DNA of 17,276 nt from Peptococcaceae bacterium BRH_c23. GTDB taxonomy: Bacteria; Bacillota_B; Desulfitobacteriia; Desulfitobacteriales; Desulfitobacteriaceae. The position numbers and the translations under genes are program-made. The stretch lies in contig LADV01000124.1 in assembly GCA_000961805.1 (NCBI GenBank), forward strand, positions 1-17,276, written 5' to 3'. The notes below the pieces were generated by a model. The model was not told the origin of the DNA. It saw nothing but the letters and a program-made list of their open reading frames with translations, and ran no database searches. Below are positions 6,283 to 14,103 of the stretch, piece by piece (positions within the stretch are counted from its first letter, which is position 1; every line of letters starts with the position of its first letter).

Positions 6283-6950
6283 GGATCAACCTCGATCTCT
6301 GAAATAGTTTTCCTCATATAGTCCAGGGCCGATGGATTCTTGCATAACTTAGGCAGGCAAAGCTCCTTAAGGGAACAAGCCTTGCAGGCCTTAGTGGTTC
6401 TGACTTTAGGAGTGTATCTCTTGTCATAGAGCTCATGCATCTCCCGGCAAATCCTTATGACTTCCTCCCGGTTCTCCACGTCCAAGGCGACTTTTGTTCT
6501 GCGTTTGGGTTCTCCATAGTATAAAAACCCTGACCGTATGGTACATAAAAGCATCTCTTCCAAGCACATGGCCTGTGCGCATAACTGGAGTACATCCGCG
6601 TTATCCTGTTTCGGTTTGCCCCGTTTGTACTCCACTGGCACCGGCAAATACGTTCCCTCCCTGCCGTAGAGCGTGACGCCGTCCCGGGACTTGTGGAACT
6701 CCACCACATCACAGGCTCCGGTGATCCCCAGGGTGCGGGAGAAGACTCCCATCCCCCGGGAAATGATCAAAGCTCCCCGCTTTTCCTTGATGGTGCTGTC
6801 ATGGGTTTTCTCATGCAGGATTGCCCCCTCCACGGTACGCAGATTCTCCTGCCACTGCTGTTCGATGTGGATCAAGGCCCACTGGCGTTTGCAAAACACA
6901 TAGTGCTGGATGCCCGATAAGAGCAGAAAATCTTCCTCTTGGTATTCCAT
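6279..6950 (-). CDS. cas4: CRISPR-associated exonuclease Cas4
   Basis: A 223-residue PD-(D/E)XK nuclease with an iron-sulfur cluster. Known I-C Cas4 proteins trim pre-spacers and select those with the right PAM before Cas1-Cas2 integration. Visible are C20 in VFCKRQW, H46, D81 in GACDVVEF, E107 and K109 in VPVEYKRGK, the following Gln-rich helix QLCAQAMCLEE, and the C-terminal cysteines C189, C192 and C198 in CKACSLKELC. All expected cluster and active-site residues are present. The ATG at 6950 has GAGG at 8 nt. It is separated from cas7 by 97 bp, in which I see no feature, and overlaps cas1 by 4 bp. Confidence 0.96.
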   Translation of the reverse strand: MEYQEEDFLLLSGIQHYVFCKRQWALIHIEQQWQENLRTVEGAILHEKTHDSTIKEKRGALIISRGMGVFSRTLGITGACDVVEFHKSRDGVTLYGREGTYLPVPVEYKRGKPKQDNADVLQLCAQAMCLEEMLLCTIRSGFLYYGEPKRRTKVALDVENREEVIRICREMHELYDKRYTPKVRTTKACKACSLKELCLPKLCKNPSALDYMRKTISEIEVDP

Positions 6951-7047
6951 CGTTAAAACCTCACTAATCTCTCTCTACCTCAATGCCCCACGGACACCCC
7001 AACAATATTTCTCTGCCAAACTTTGCTTCTTTTGATCCAACGAATCA

Positions 7048-7902
7048 TTAAACCAAATCGATGATTTCAGGAACGCAATTCGTTGGCTCCAGCTCAATCT
7101 CATAATCGTCAAAGGATTGGGGAACATCTTTTTTAGGCGTGATATGCAAAGCCCGCTGGATCATTGCCGATGTTTCTTTCGGTGTTTTATCCCCATGCTC
7201 CCACCAGTAAACCCTGCAGACTTCACAGGAGCCCTCGGGCCGCGCCGAAGAGGCATCATTCTCAAACAAGGTGCGCAATGCCTCTTTAAACCTTTCGGCA
7301 TCCTCATGAGTGAAACCGGTTTTCTCCGCCAATTGGCAATTGATGCTGCCCCGGATCACATACAACCCGAAATTAACGAAATGCTTCATTCCCATGGTGT
7401 CCGATGATTTGCCGCTCTTTCCGGCTTCACTGTTCACGCTCTTGGTGATTTGCATATCCACAATATCAATAGGTGAAACACTGACCGCCTGCTGCACCGA
7501 CACCGGGCCGCGCACCCCGACGGATACCTCATCCCCTTTAAAAGCAAAGACCTGGCCGAAAGCCCGCACATCAAACCATTTGTGGCAAGCGATTTGCATG
7601 CACTTATCCCGGTCTGCTTTCTTCCCTTTGCCCATTTCCGCTTTAAACTCCTCATAACCATCCGCCCGGTCCTTCAAACTTTTGTATCCGTCGTCCGAAC
7701 GGTCATCGGACTGGACGAAGATGCACTCGCCCAGATCCTGAAGCCGGTTACGGAGCTTGCGCTTGACGGCCACATCCGAGAAAATCCCATGCCCGTCATA
7801 ATCTTCCCGGGGACGGTTTCCGTTGAGGGGGTCCCCGTTAATATTGGCCCGTGTGACTGAAACGATCGCCGCAAAGTCAATCTTATTTTGCAGAATGCTC
7901 AT
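7048..7902 (-). CDS. cas7: Cascade backbone protein Cas7c (Csd2)
   Basis: A 284-residue protein of the Cas7c/Csd2 family, the subunit that polymerises along the crRNA spacer in type I-C Cascade. The start IDFAAIVSVTRANINGDPLN and the following GNRPREDYDGHGIFSDVAVK are highly characteristic, as is the central RAFGQVFAF...VGVRGPVSVQQAVSVSPI. Family length is about 280-290, so it appears complete. The ATG overlaps the cas8c stop by 4 bp (ATGA). Several copies per complex are needed. Translational coupling to cas8c is what can be seen in sequence. Confidence 0.97.
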   Translation of the reverse strand: MSILQNKIDFAAIVSVTRANINGDPLNGNRPREDYDGHGIFSDVAVKRKLRNRLQDLGECIFVQSDDRSDDGYKSLKDRADGYEEFKAEMGKGKKADRDKCMQIACHKWFDVRAFGQVFAFKGDEVSVGVRGPVSVQQAVSVSPIDIVDMQITKSVNSEAGKSGKSSDTMGMKHFVNFGLYVIRGSINCQLAEKTGFTHEDAERFKEALRTLFENDASSARPEGSCEVCRVYWWEHGDKTPKETSAMIQRALHITPKKDVPQSFDDYEIELEPTNCVPEIIDLV

Positions 7903-8345
7903 CTACGTTCCTCTCCTTCTTCATCGTTTTTATCATCGTCGTTTGTTCCCTCTGGCGAAAAATTTGCCCCTTCCCGGGAAAAAGTCTGTTCCTTCGGCCA
8001 GCGCCTCAATTCCGTTCTTTGGCAGTCATAGCCAATCAGGTATTTTCCGTCCAGGATTTCGTTGGATATGCGGTCCTTATATTCAAATAACTCCGTGATC
8101 TCACACAGCAGATTTTTGTAATACTCTCTGGCTGCAGGCTTCAGCTTTTCCAGATAGGGCTGCAGATTTTTCCTGATAATATTCCAGGTCCGGAACGGGC
8201 TGCGGGAAAATGGCTGCATATACCGCTCCGCATTAGTAATCCGCGTTTCCCCTTTCTCATAGGTAGCTCTCTCCACCCGTTCCGCTACAGCCAGCATGCG
8301 CCCGTAAAGATAGCTCCTGTCCCGGTTCGTTTTATCAAGCTCCAT
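7899..8345 (-). CDS. cas11c: internal Cas11c small subunit within cas8c
   Basis: I-C systems are known to make Cas11c from an internal start in the 3' part of cas8c, and Cascade needs it. Here an in-frame ATG at 8345 (Cas8c residue 564) opens MELDKTNRDRSYLYGRM and runs 148 residues to the shared stop. AAGGAG (8357-8362) lies 11 nt upstream. The position, length and helical sequence agree with known Cas11c. The spacing is slightly long, and an in-frame GTG five codons earlier lies too close to the site to be used well. Confidence 0.7.
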   Translation of the reverse strand: MELDKTNRDRSYLYGRMLAVAERVERATYEKGETRITNAERYMQPFSRSPFRTWNIIRKNLQPYLEKLKPAAREYYKNLLCEITELFEYKDRISNEILDGKYLIGYDCQRTELRRWPKEQTFSREGANFSPEGTNDDDKNDEEGEERR

Positions 8346-10034
8346 CCCTAAAATCACTCCTTCTCTTTCATTGCGCTGCTGCTTCTCCCAATAAAGACGC
8401 TTTACCATAGAACAAGCGATATGCAGGACCTTGTTGTAATGAAACTTCGCTTTATAAGCCAAAGGATTGGAGGCCTTCAGGACGGCCGCCCGCACCATAT
8501 CCCGGGGGATCGCCCCACCGTCAATAATGCACGGGCGCAAGCGTTCAAAAACGGCTACCAGCATGGGGGCCTTATTATCGCTGTTCTTGGCCAGCTTAAG
8601 CTGGGGATTATTGTCCTCCCCCTGCTCCGTACCGTAGACGGCCAAGGCAATCTCCCTGAGGGAAGCCATCCCTTCATAAACCTTCAGTTTCTTGTCCTGA
8701 ATATATTCATGTTTCCAGACACAACTCTCATGCCACAAGCGGAGATTTTTAAGATAACGGGAGGACTCCAGTTCTTTGTAATAAGTCATAGCCAATCTCC
8801 CCGGCGTGGCACTGTCAAGGGCCAGAACGACCATCTTGGAAATACCGCTCAGCTTCGAGGCATAGCCATCCAGCGCTGCATTAAATCTTGCCGCACTGGC
8901 ATAATTTGTTTCCGGGACATCCCCTTCATCCTCCTCAGGCAGGGTCTCTTCCTCTAATTCAGATTCAACCTCATCTCCTGCATTTTCTGTTACCCTGGAC
9001 AAAATATCAGCCGCACTGGCGTAGAAATCGGGCAAATCCCGCAAGGCATTTTCCCAGGCTACGATGCAGACCCCATCCCGGCTGAACCCTTGCCTACGGA
9101 TAATCCATTTCAAAGCATTATGGGCTTTCTGGGAGGTGACATATCCTATGGACAATGCCTCATTATAGCCCGTTTCTTTGTCTTTCGTATTGAACCTGCC
9201 CCGGTACGTAAAGTTCGTGTCGTCATTGGCGGAAATCAATTTGGCCTTGGTATCCCATTTCCCCCGGATTTTCAGAGGATGGGTTTTGGCGCGGGGCGTA
9301 TGTTCCCCGGTCATATAGCAAAGGTCCGTGGCCTGAAAGGTGGATAAATAATAGTCCATAAAGCTGCCCTGTACCGTTCTGTCCAGCCATACGGCACTGT
9401 CATAGACGTTGTTCGGATCATCCAGGATATCCTCCGGCAGAAGCTCATCATTCATAAATACGCGAAAACGGACAAAGGCCTTGTCCAGAGGGCCTTTTTG
9501 GATTTTCACTTTATCGGAAACGATACCATTTTCATCAGCCGCTAACACCTGGCTCCCGATTAAATCTCCCGCAACGGTCCGCCTGGCAACATAGCGATAG
9601 ATAGCCCTCACCTTGGGATGGGAAAAGGGTGATTCGCACCAGGCCTTAAGACCTGCAAGGTAAAGAGGAAAGGACCCTTTCAGCCTTGCCGTCTTGCTCT
9701 GTCTTTCTTTTTCATTTTTGGCATCGGAAAAATAAAAGGTTACCGCCTCCGACAGATCACCGGCAACATACGCCAGGGAGTCAAAAAGAGGCAAAGCTTT
9801 GATGCCGCTGGTTCTGCTTTCCGGGTAAGGGACCAGGGTTTCCCCTTCCTCCCTTTCCAGGATGCGCGCGCCGATGTAGTTTCCCTCCTGATCAATATGA
9901 ATTTCAATTTGCGCCTCCATCGTGTCGTACCCTACGGGGAACAGCACCAGGGGCCTTTTCTTCCACATCTTCACTTTACCGGCCCATTCCGCGTTGGCAT
10001 CATACAAGGCGCAAAGGGATGATACCCAGTTCAT
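7899..10034 (-). CDS. cas8c: Cascade large subunit Cas8c (Csd1)
   Basis: A 711-residue Cas8c/Csd1, the large subunit that recognises the PAM in I-C Cascade. The start MNWVSSLCALYDANAEWAGK and the end part NRDRSYLYGRMLAVAERVER...FRTWNIIRKNLQPYLEKL are typical of Csd1. It is longer than many relatives (often near 600). The extra length includes a strongly acidic stretch around residues 370-395 (DEVESELEEETLPEEDEGD) and a charged tail EGTNDDDKNDEEGEERR. Start and stop both overlap neighbours by 4 bp. The 3' portion also carries an internal start for the small subunit Cas11c. Confidence 0.96.
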   Translation of the reverse strand: MNWVSSLCALYDANAEWAGKVKMWKKRPLVLFPVGYDTMEAQIEIHIDQEGNYIGARILEREEGETLVPYPESRTSGIKALPLFDSLAYVAGDLSEAVTFYFSDAKNEKERQSKTARLKGSFPLYLAGLKAWCESPFSHPKVRAIYRYVARRTVAGDLIGSQVLAADENGIVSDKVKIQKGPLDKAFVRFRVFMNDELLPEDILDDPNNVYDSAVWLDRTVQGSFMDYYLSTFQATDLCYMTGEHTPRAKTHPLKIRGKWDTKAKLISANDDTNFTYRGRFNTKDKETGYNEALSIGYVTSQKAHNALKWIIRRQGFSRDGVCIVAWENALRDLPDFYASAADILSRVTENAGDEVESELEEETLPEEDEGDVPETNYASAARFNAALDGYASKLSGISKMVVLALDSATPGRLAMTYYKELESSRYLKNLRLWHESCVWKHEYIQDKKLKVYEGMASLREIALAVYGTEQGEDNNPQLKLAKNSDNKAPMLVAVFERLRPCIIDGGAIPRDMVRAAVLKASNPLAYKAKFHYNKVLHIACSMVKRLYWEKQQRNEREGVILGMELDKTNRDRSYLYGRMLAVAERVERATYEKGETRITNAERYMQPFSRSPFRTWNIIRKNLQPYLEKLKPAAREYYKNLLCEITELFEYKDRISNEILDGKYLIGYDCQRTELRRWPKEQTFSREGANFSPEGTNDDDKNDEEGEERR

Positions 10035-10774
10035 TCCGTTACCTCCTCCCCAGCAAATTCAGCCAGACCTGAAAAATTGCCGATTGCTTCTCCGAAAGGC
10101 TTGACCGGCATTTTATGGAGGATGCGTCTGTCCTGGTCCGGAATCTCTTCCGGGCCGGGAAATTCGATCACACCCCTTTTCATGACCACATGATGGAAGC
10201 GTACGCTCATATGCCCTTTTTCCGCCTTCCGCAGCGCTTCATCCGCATAGGTAAAGCCGTGAAACATATAGCCCAGATGAAGCTCCTCCACCTGATCATA
10301 GATGCCCGCTCCCTCACCGAATATACAGGCTTCCACCGTCCCCTGGCATTCCCTGGTTCCCAGAAAAATATCCCGCCGTCCGCCCCGCTCAATCATTCGC
10401 CGGGCAACATTGTGGTGTTTATGCTCATTACGGTCGGCAGCCAGCTCGGGGCGGTTTTCGTTCCAGATGAAATGAGCCCGGACCTGATAGCAAACGTCTT
10501 TCAGATAGGTATAGACGGACAAATCGTTTCCGCCGTCGTAATTCCTGGTGCGGACACCCTCCGATGCCGTTTGAATCATGTTCATTACCCGGACCGAGTC
10601 AATGATCCAAACCAGGGTTGGCTTCCAGTAGACAGAGGCCAGTATCCCTTTCAAAGCTTCGTAAGTAGGCACATAGTAACTGGTTTTTTCTCCTCCCACC
10701 CGGGTGACCGGGTCGGCAAACAAGGCCCTGTCCCCCTTGACCAGGAACTCCACGGTATTTCGCTTGACTTCCAT
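10031..10774 (-). CDS. cas5c: Cas5c (Cas5d) crRNA-processing endoribonuclease
   Basis: A 247-residue I-C Cas5. These systems lack Cas6, and Cas5c cuts the repeat RNA at the hairpin base, leaving an 11-nt 5' handle, then stays in Cascade. The catalytic set known from the Bacillus halodurans protein (Tyr46, Lys116, His117) appears as Y49 (SVYWKPT), K119 and H120 (NEHKHHN), with a constant offset of three. The glycine-rich end segment RRDIFLGTRECQG is also present. The start ATG 10774 was chosen because AAGGAGG lies 8 nt upstream. The ATG and GTG 6 and 9 nt earlier are too close to it. It follows cas3 by 18 bp and overlaps cas8c by 4 bp. Confidence 0.96.
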   Translation of the reverse strand: MEVKRNTVEFLVKGDRALFADPVTRVGGEKTSYYVPTYEALKGILASVYWKPTLVWIIDSVRVMNMIQTASEGVRTRNYDGGNDLSVYTYLKDVCYQVRAHFIWNENRPELAADRNEHKHHNVARRMIERGGRRDIFLGTRECQGTVEACIFGEGAGIYDQVEELHLGYMFHGFTYADEALRKAEKGHMSVRFHHVVMKRGVIEFPGPEEIPDQDRRILHKMPVKPFGEAIGNFSGLAEFAGEEVTE

Positions 10775-10792
10775 AACCATCACCTCCTTGAC

Positions 10793-13240
10793 TTAAATAA
10801 TCAGTGTTTCCATCTTAATGTCCAGGGTTTCATCCACTCCATACTCCCCGTCATAGTAACCCGGGGGGAGCACCAGAATGCCCGCGTCCTCCGGTGTCAG
10901 AGCTAATCGCTGCCTTTGGATCCAGTCATTCTCCCTTAACTGCACCGTGTAAGGCTGAAGCTGCCGCAGAGCTGAACGTTTTTCCTGGAGGGTCGTTGCC
11001 GCCTTCAGCTTTTGCAGCCTGTTCCCGGCCTCATGGTCATAGTCAATGAATACATCCACTTTTCCGTCATCCTCGATCACGGAAAACGCTTCACCCGCTT
11101 CTCTGAAGGCCTGCTTTAACTCGGGAAGCCGCTCCTGAGGATATTTTTCCGCAAATCCTCTTTGGCCGGAAGGATTGTTCGTCAGCAAATGGAGCAGGTT
11201 GTGCTCCGGATCGAACTTCAGAGGATAGGCCATTTCAGCAAATAAAGAGTAAAAGTATCTTGCATAATACTCCTTCATGGCGGCCTTGGACAAAGCCCCT
11301 CCAGGATAACGCCCGGGGGAGGTTTTTATGCTGTACAGCAGTTCCTGGGTGGCCTGCCGGGCTTCTTTGAGATAACCCAGCCTGCCTGTCTGTTCATCCC
11401 GGAGGTTGATGATTGAGACGATTCCGCAGGCGGTTTCATAGTTGCGGTTGCAGCGTCCCGCCGCCTGGACAATATTATCCAGGCCGGACAGCGAACGGAC
11501 GACCCGTTCAAAGGAAACATCCACTCCCGCCTCGATTAACGATGTACTGATGCAGATAATCTTTTCACCGGACTCCTTGTCCTCAAGTCCTGCGCGCAAT
11601 TGACGCAGGACTCTGCTGCGATGAGCAGGACACATATTGGTGGACAGATGAAAAATCCGGTAGGGCGTTTCATCACCCAGCCTGTTCCGTATCTGCTTAA
11701 AAATTTCACGAGCGCCTCGTTTGGTGTTGACAATGGCCAGCACGGATCGCGCCTCATCCAGTTGACCGGCAATGAAATCGGCCGCTTCTTCCCGTGAATA
11801 CCCCCGCTCCGTCATACAGTCCACAATTTGCACCCGCCGGAAAGCCTCGCTGTATTTTTCTTCATCTGCAATGATGCTTTTCGGGGGTAAGATCCGGTAA
11901 TTGTCCACCTTATCCAGAAGGGGCTGGGTGGCGGAGCAGAGGACCACGGAAGTTTTGCAGAAAGAAGCCAGAAAATTCATAGCCCCGTTAAAAAGCTTTA
12001 AAACCTTTATGGGCAGGGCCTGAATTTCATCCAGGATAATCACCGAATTCCCCAGAGCCTGCATCCGGCGCAGGTTAGAGGTCTTACCCCCGAACAACGT
12101 GTTCAGGAACTGAACGGCGGTGGTGGCCACCACCGGGGACTGGGCCCAGTTTTCGGTCAGCAGTTGATACCTTTTCTCCTCTTCCTTTTTATCTTTACTC
12201 TCATCATCATTAAACATAATGTTGGAATGATGTTCCAGCACAGCGGCAGGATCTCCGATAAACCTGGAAATTTCCGCTGCGTTTTGCTCCAGAATGGAGT
12301 TGAAGGGAGCGATATAAAAAATGCGCTCTTTCCTGTAATGCCGGGCAGTATGTAAGGCATAGCGGAGAGCAGCCAGGGTTTTACCAGCCCCACAAGGCAC
12401 CACCAACCGGAAGATCCCCGCCTCGCCGCCGTCAAATTCAGCGCAGGCCCTGGATATTTCCCCTCGGTAAGGGTCCAGGCTGGATGGTTTTTTCCCCTTC
12501 GGGAGCTCTTCCAGTTCTTTTTCATAGTGAGCCAGATACGTTTCCCACATAGCCCAGCGCTCGTCGGGCGCTTTGGGCCGGGGCAACGCTCTCTTTTCTT
12601 CAAAACAGGCGGTATCTGTCCGGTCGGCATCTATGACAAGGGAGGTGAGCAAGCGGGCGAACATAGCCAAATAAAATTGCAGCGAACCTAATGATTTACT
12701 TTTTCTCTGCAATGCCTGAATGCTTGCCACGATGGACCGGGTGTCACAACAGGCCTCTATAAATTCTTGATTGATAGAATTCTCACCATAGTGCCGGTAG
12801 ACCACCTTTTTTACGCTTTCATAGGAGTCGGCGACTTTTTCCGCCGCTTCCGCAAACACGGCATCCCCGTCCAGAGAAAGGCAGTCTCTCAGTCCATGAT
12901 GGCTCATAATCGCCATCCGGACCATTTCCGCTGTTAAGCGGGAACTCAGCTTTGAGGAAGCCAGTTCGTTGACCAGCATAGCGCCGTGAGTGGAATGAAT
13001 AACCGAACCCCGGACGACTTTTTTCCCCTCAGCCGCCGCCCGGATATATGCGGCAAACTCAGGCGTGTTTTTGCCGTCGTCATGATGCCGCCCCGCCAGT
13101 TTGGCGATATTAGCTAAGCCGTAGTCCTGAGCCACAGCGGCAGCCAGGTCTGCTACATGATCATTGTGCTCATCCACATATTGTTCATGTTTATCAGCTG
13201 CGCGGATATGAGCAATAAAACGCTTGGAGTTCGTATGCAT
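10793..13240 (-). CDS. cas3: Cas3 helicase-nuclease
   Basis: An 815-residue HD nuclease fused to an SF2 helicase, which degrades DNA opened by Cascade. HD domain: H25 (DEHNDHV), the HD pair H53-D54 in GRHHDDGK, then HSTHGA and MSHHGL. Helicase: Walker A PCGAGKT (282-288), DEIQ (404-407), SAT (436-438), and motif VI QAAGRCNR (592-599). All motifs are intact. The frame is open upstream to 13348. I chose ATG 13240 because homologues begin near M(H/Y)TNSKRFIAHIR, although AAGGGGGA there is very close to the ATG. ATG 13309 is the alternative. It is first in the operon, behind a promoter, a CRISPR-like RNA element and a hairpin. Confidence 0.95.
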   Translation of the reverse strand: MHTNSKRFIAHIRAADKHEQYVDEHNDHVADLAAAVAQDYGLANIAKLAGRHHDDGKNTPEFAAYIRAAAEGKKVVRGSVIHSTHGAMLVNELASSKLSSRLTAEMVRMAIMSHHGLRDCLSLDGDAVFAEAAEKVADSYESVKKVVYRHYGENSINQEFIEACCDTRSIVASIQALQRKSKSLGSLQFYLAMFARLLTSLVIDADRTDTACFEEKRALPRPKAPDERWAMWETYLAHYEKELEELPKGKKPSSLDPYRGEISRACAEFDGGEAGIFRLVVPCGAGKTLAALRYALHTARHYRKERIFYIAPFNSILEQNAAEISRFIGDPAAVLEHHSNIMFNDDESKDKKEEEKRYQLLTENWAQSPVVATTAVQFLNTLFGGKTSNLRRMQALGNSVIILDEIQALPIKVLKLFNGAMNFLASFCKTSVVLCSATQPLLDKVDNYRILPPKSIIADEEKYSEAFRRVQIVDCMTERGYSREEAADFIAGQLDEARSVLAIVNTKRGAREIFKQIRNRLGDETPYRIFHLSTNMCPAHRSRVLRQLRAGLEDKESGEKIICISTSLIEAGVDVSFERVVRSLSGLDNIVQAAGRCNRNYETACGIVSIINLRDEQTGRLGYLKEARQATQELLYSIKTSPGRYPGGALSKAAMKEYYARYFYSLFAEMAYPLKFDPEHNLLHLLTNNPSGQRGFAEKYPQERLPELKQAFREAGEAFSVIEDDGKVDVFIDYDHEAGNRLQKLKAATTLQEKRSALRQLQPYTVQLRENDWIQRQRLALTPEDAGILVLPPGYYDGEYGVDETLDIKMETLII

Positions 13241-13327
13241 TCCCCCTTGCTTATACTTGTCTTTTATTACAACTCTCCTTTTACCATATTTTGTGTTGTA
13301 ATTTGTCATTTCTTTTACTTTGATAAA

Positions 13328-13373
13328 TAAAAAGAACGTCTTAACCAATTTTTATGGGAAGACATTCTTTTTA
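13328..13373 (-). terminator. terminator-like hairpin in the cas 5' leader
   Basis: Arms 13328-13342 and 13359-13373 pair over 15 bp with one mismatch (G-U in the minus-strand RNA): AAAAAGAATGTCTT and AAGACGTTCTTTTT around a 16-nt loop. On the minus strand the stem ends in five U and then AUUUAUC, the form of an intrinsic terminator. It lies between the predicted cas promoter and cas3, so it must be read through for cas expression. It could end a small RNA of about 90 nt, or act as an attenuator. The opposite strand is also U-rich, so it may work in both directions. Confidence 0.6.
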
Positions 13374-13420
13374 CACAAAAAAACATATATTTTTCAATCC
13401 ACAGACTCACAGAGCCTGAC
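13328..13420 (-). ncRNA. candidate CreR-like crRNA-resembling RNA upstream of cas3
   Basis: From the predicted +1 at 13420 the RNA starts with a repeat-like 30 nt (13420-13391). It begins GTC, folds as AGGCTC-TGT-GAGTCT, and ends GTGGATTGAAAA against GTGGATTGAAAT in the array repeat. Cas5c could therefore in principle cut it to an 11-nt handle. A spacer-like segment starts at 13390 with ATATATGTTTT. Its 3' half merges into the hairpin at 13328-13373. Positions 1-5 and 7-11 match DNA at 13469-13479 next to a TTC motif. Crystallised analogues are not known to me. The family idea is the CreR/CreA crRNA-like guides described in other type I systems. That this one is transcribed and processed is inference. 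Confidence 0.6.
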
Positions 13421-13426
13421 TTTTTA

Positions 13427-13454
13427 AGTATAGCAAATAGGAATAATATGTCAA
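13427..13454 (-). promoter_or_regulatory. sigma-A promoter of the cas operon
   Basis: On the minus strand, TTGACA (13454-13449), a 16-nt spacer, and TATACT (13432-13427). This predicts a start at about 13420, the first base of the repeat-like element. It is the best promoter upstream of cas3, leaving a 5' leader of about 180 nt. Confidence 0.75.
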
Positions 13455-13465
13455 TTGATAATTAG

Positions 13466-13502
13466 TTCATATAAGTTTTAATTGTTAAAAAACCAATGTA
13501 TT
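13466..13502 (+). promoter_or_regulatory. candidate Cascade target next to the cas promoter
   Basis: TTC (13466-13468), the usual I-C PAM, is followed by ATATAAGTTTT. The spacer-like RNA begins ATATATGTTTT. Over the first 23 positions 17 match: 1-5, 7-11, 14 and 18-23. Mismatches at 6 and 12 fall where type I Cascade flips bases out and ignores them. The site begins 11 bp upstream of the -35 box, in the region contacted by RNA polymerase alpha subunits. Confidence 0.55.
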
Positions 13503-13594
13503 TTTATATTTCATCACTATCCCTAATATGTGTCATATTCCATTGTTATTTCTAATATTAATTACAAGGATTATTCGAAAAGGAGATGTTTATA

Positions 13595-13885
13595 ATGAAA
13601 TATTCTGTTCAAAAATTTACAAGCATACTCGCAGAAATCCAAGATGGTGCCACCATCGCCGAAACCTGCAGAAAATATAATATAAGTAGCACAACGTATT
13701 ACAACTGGAATAACAAATATGCCACGAAAAAAACCTCTAAGCCCAAAATACCAAAAAATACAAATACCAAACCTATGGGGCGTATTGTTGAGCAGGCATT
13801 GGATATTCAGGTGTCAGGATATGCTATTAAAATGACAAGCTGCACTCAAATAAGAATTAACCTACAGCCATCTTCTTTACCATGA
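13595..13885 (+). CDS. truncated IS3/IS66-type transposase helix-turn-helix ORF
   Basis: A 96-residue frame. The first 45 or so residues (MKYSVQKFTSILAEIQDGAT, then IAETCRKYNISSTTYYNWNNKY) are a typical OrfA helix-turn-helix of IS3-like elements. Normal OrfA continues with a leucine-zipper helix. Here the sequence instead turns into low-identity residues (KTSKPKIPKNTNTKP...) ending INLQPSSLP. No OrfB or inverted repeats follow. I infer an IS fragment whose C-terminus is foreign sequence. The ATG at 13595 is preferred because AAAAGGAG (13577-13584) is 10 nt upstream. The ATG at 13586 is too close to it. It diverges from the cas operon. Confidence 0.5.
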   Translation: MKYSVQKFTSILAEIQDGATIAETCRKYNISSTTYYNWNNKYATKKTSKPKIPKNTNTKPMGRIVEQALDIQVSGYAIKMTSCTQIRINLQPSSLP

Positions 13886-13939
13886 TATTCCACAAAAGCA
13901 ATTTCTGCATATTTATGGCATGTGAACTGGTAAAGACAA

Positions 13940-14103
13940 GTCCTCCGTTCGAATCTTCCCTGTGTATGCGACCCAATTTCTCCATGTCTTCGCGGAGTTT
14001 TGCGTATTTAAATCCACGATTCCCTGGTGGGAAGCGACCAAGTAATCGGAGCATTATTGCTGCAGCACTTAATTTAAATCCACGATTCCCTGGTGGGAAG
14101 CGA
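13940..14103 (-). CRISPR. relic mini-array, 2 clear repeats plus 1 degenerate
   Basis: Two near-identical repeats at 14006-14038 and 14072-14103 (plus: ATTTAAATCCACGATTCC, CTGGTGGGAAGCGA) enclose a 33-nt spacer (14039-14071). A degenerate repeat at about 13940-13972, keeping the start GTCGC and an inner CAGGGAA on the minus strand, is separated by another 33-nt interval (13973-14005). The repeat is related to, but clearly different from, the main array's repeat: it ends GGATTTAAAT instead of GGATTGAAAT, and its stem has a mismatch. Leader and orientation match the main array. Confidence 0.75.

Noticed and set aside
10793..10806. cas3 and cas2 both end TLII with nearly the same last 11 bases
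   Set aside because: No similarity continues on either side, so I treat it as coincidence.
13241..13348. Longer cas3 N-terminus from 13348 or 13309
   Set aside because: It would overlap the leader hairpin (13348) or lack family similarity. Homologues begin near TNSKRFIAHIR. ATG 13309 is kept only as an alternative.
13947..13955. GTTCGAATC, resembling a tRNA T-loop
   Set aside because: The flanking bases do not pair as a T-stem and no acceptor or anticodon arm can be built around it.
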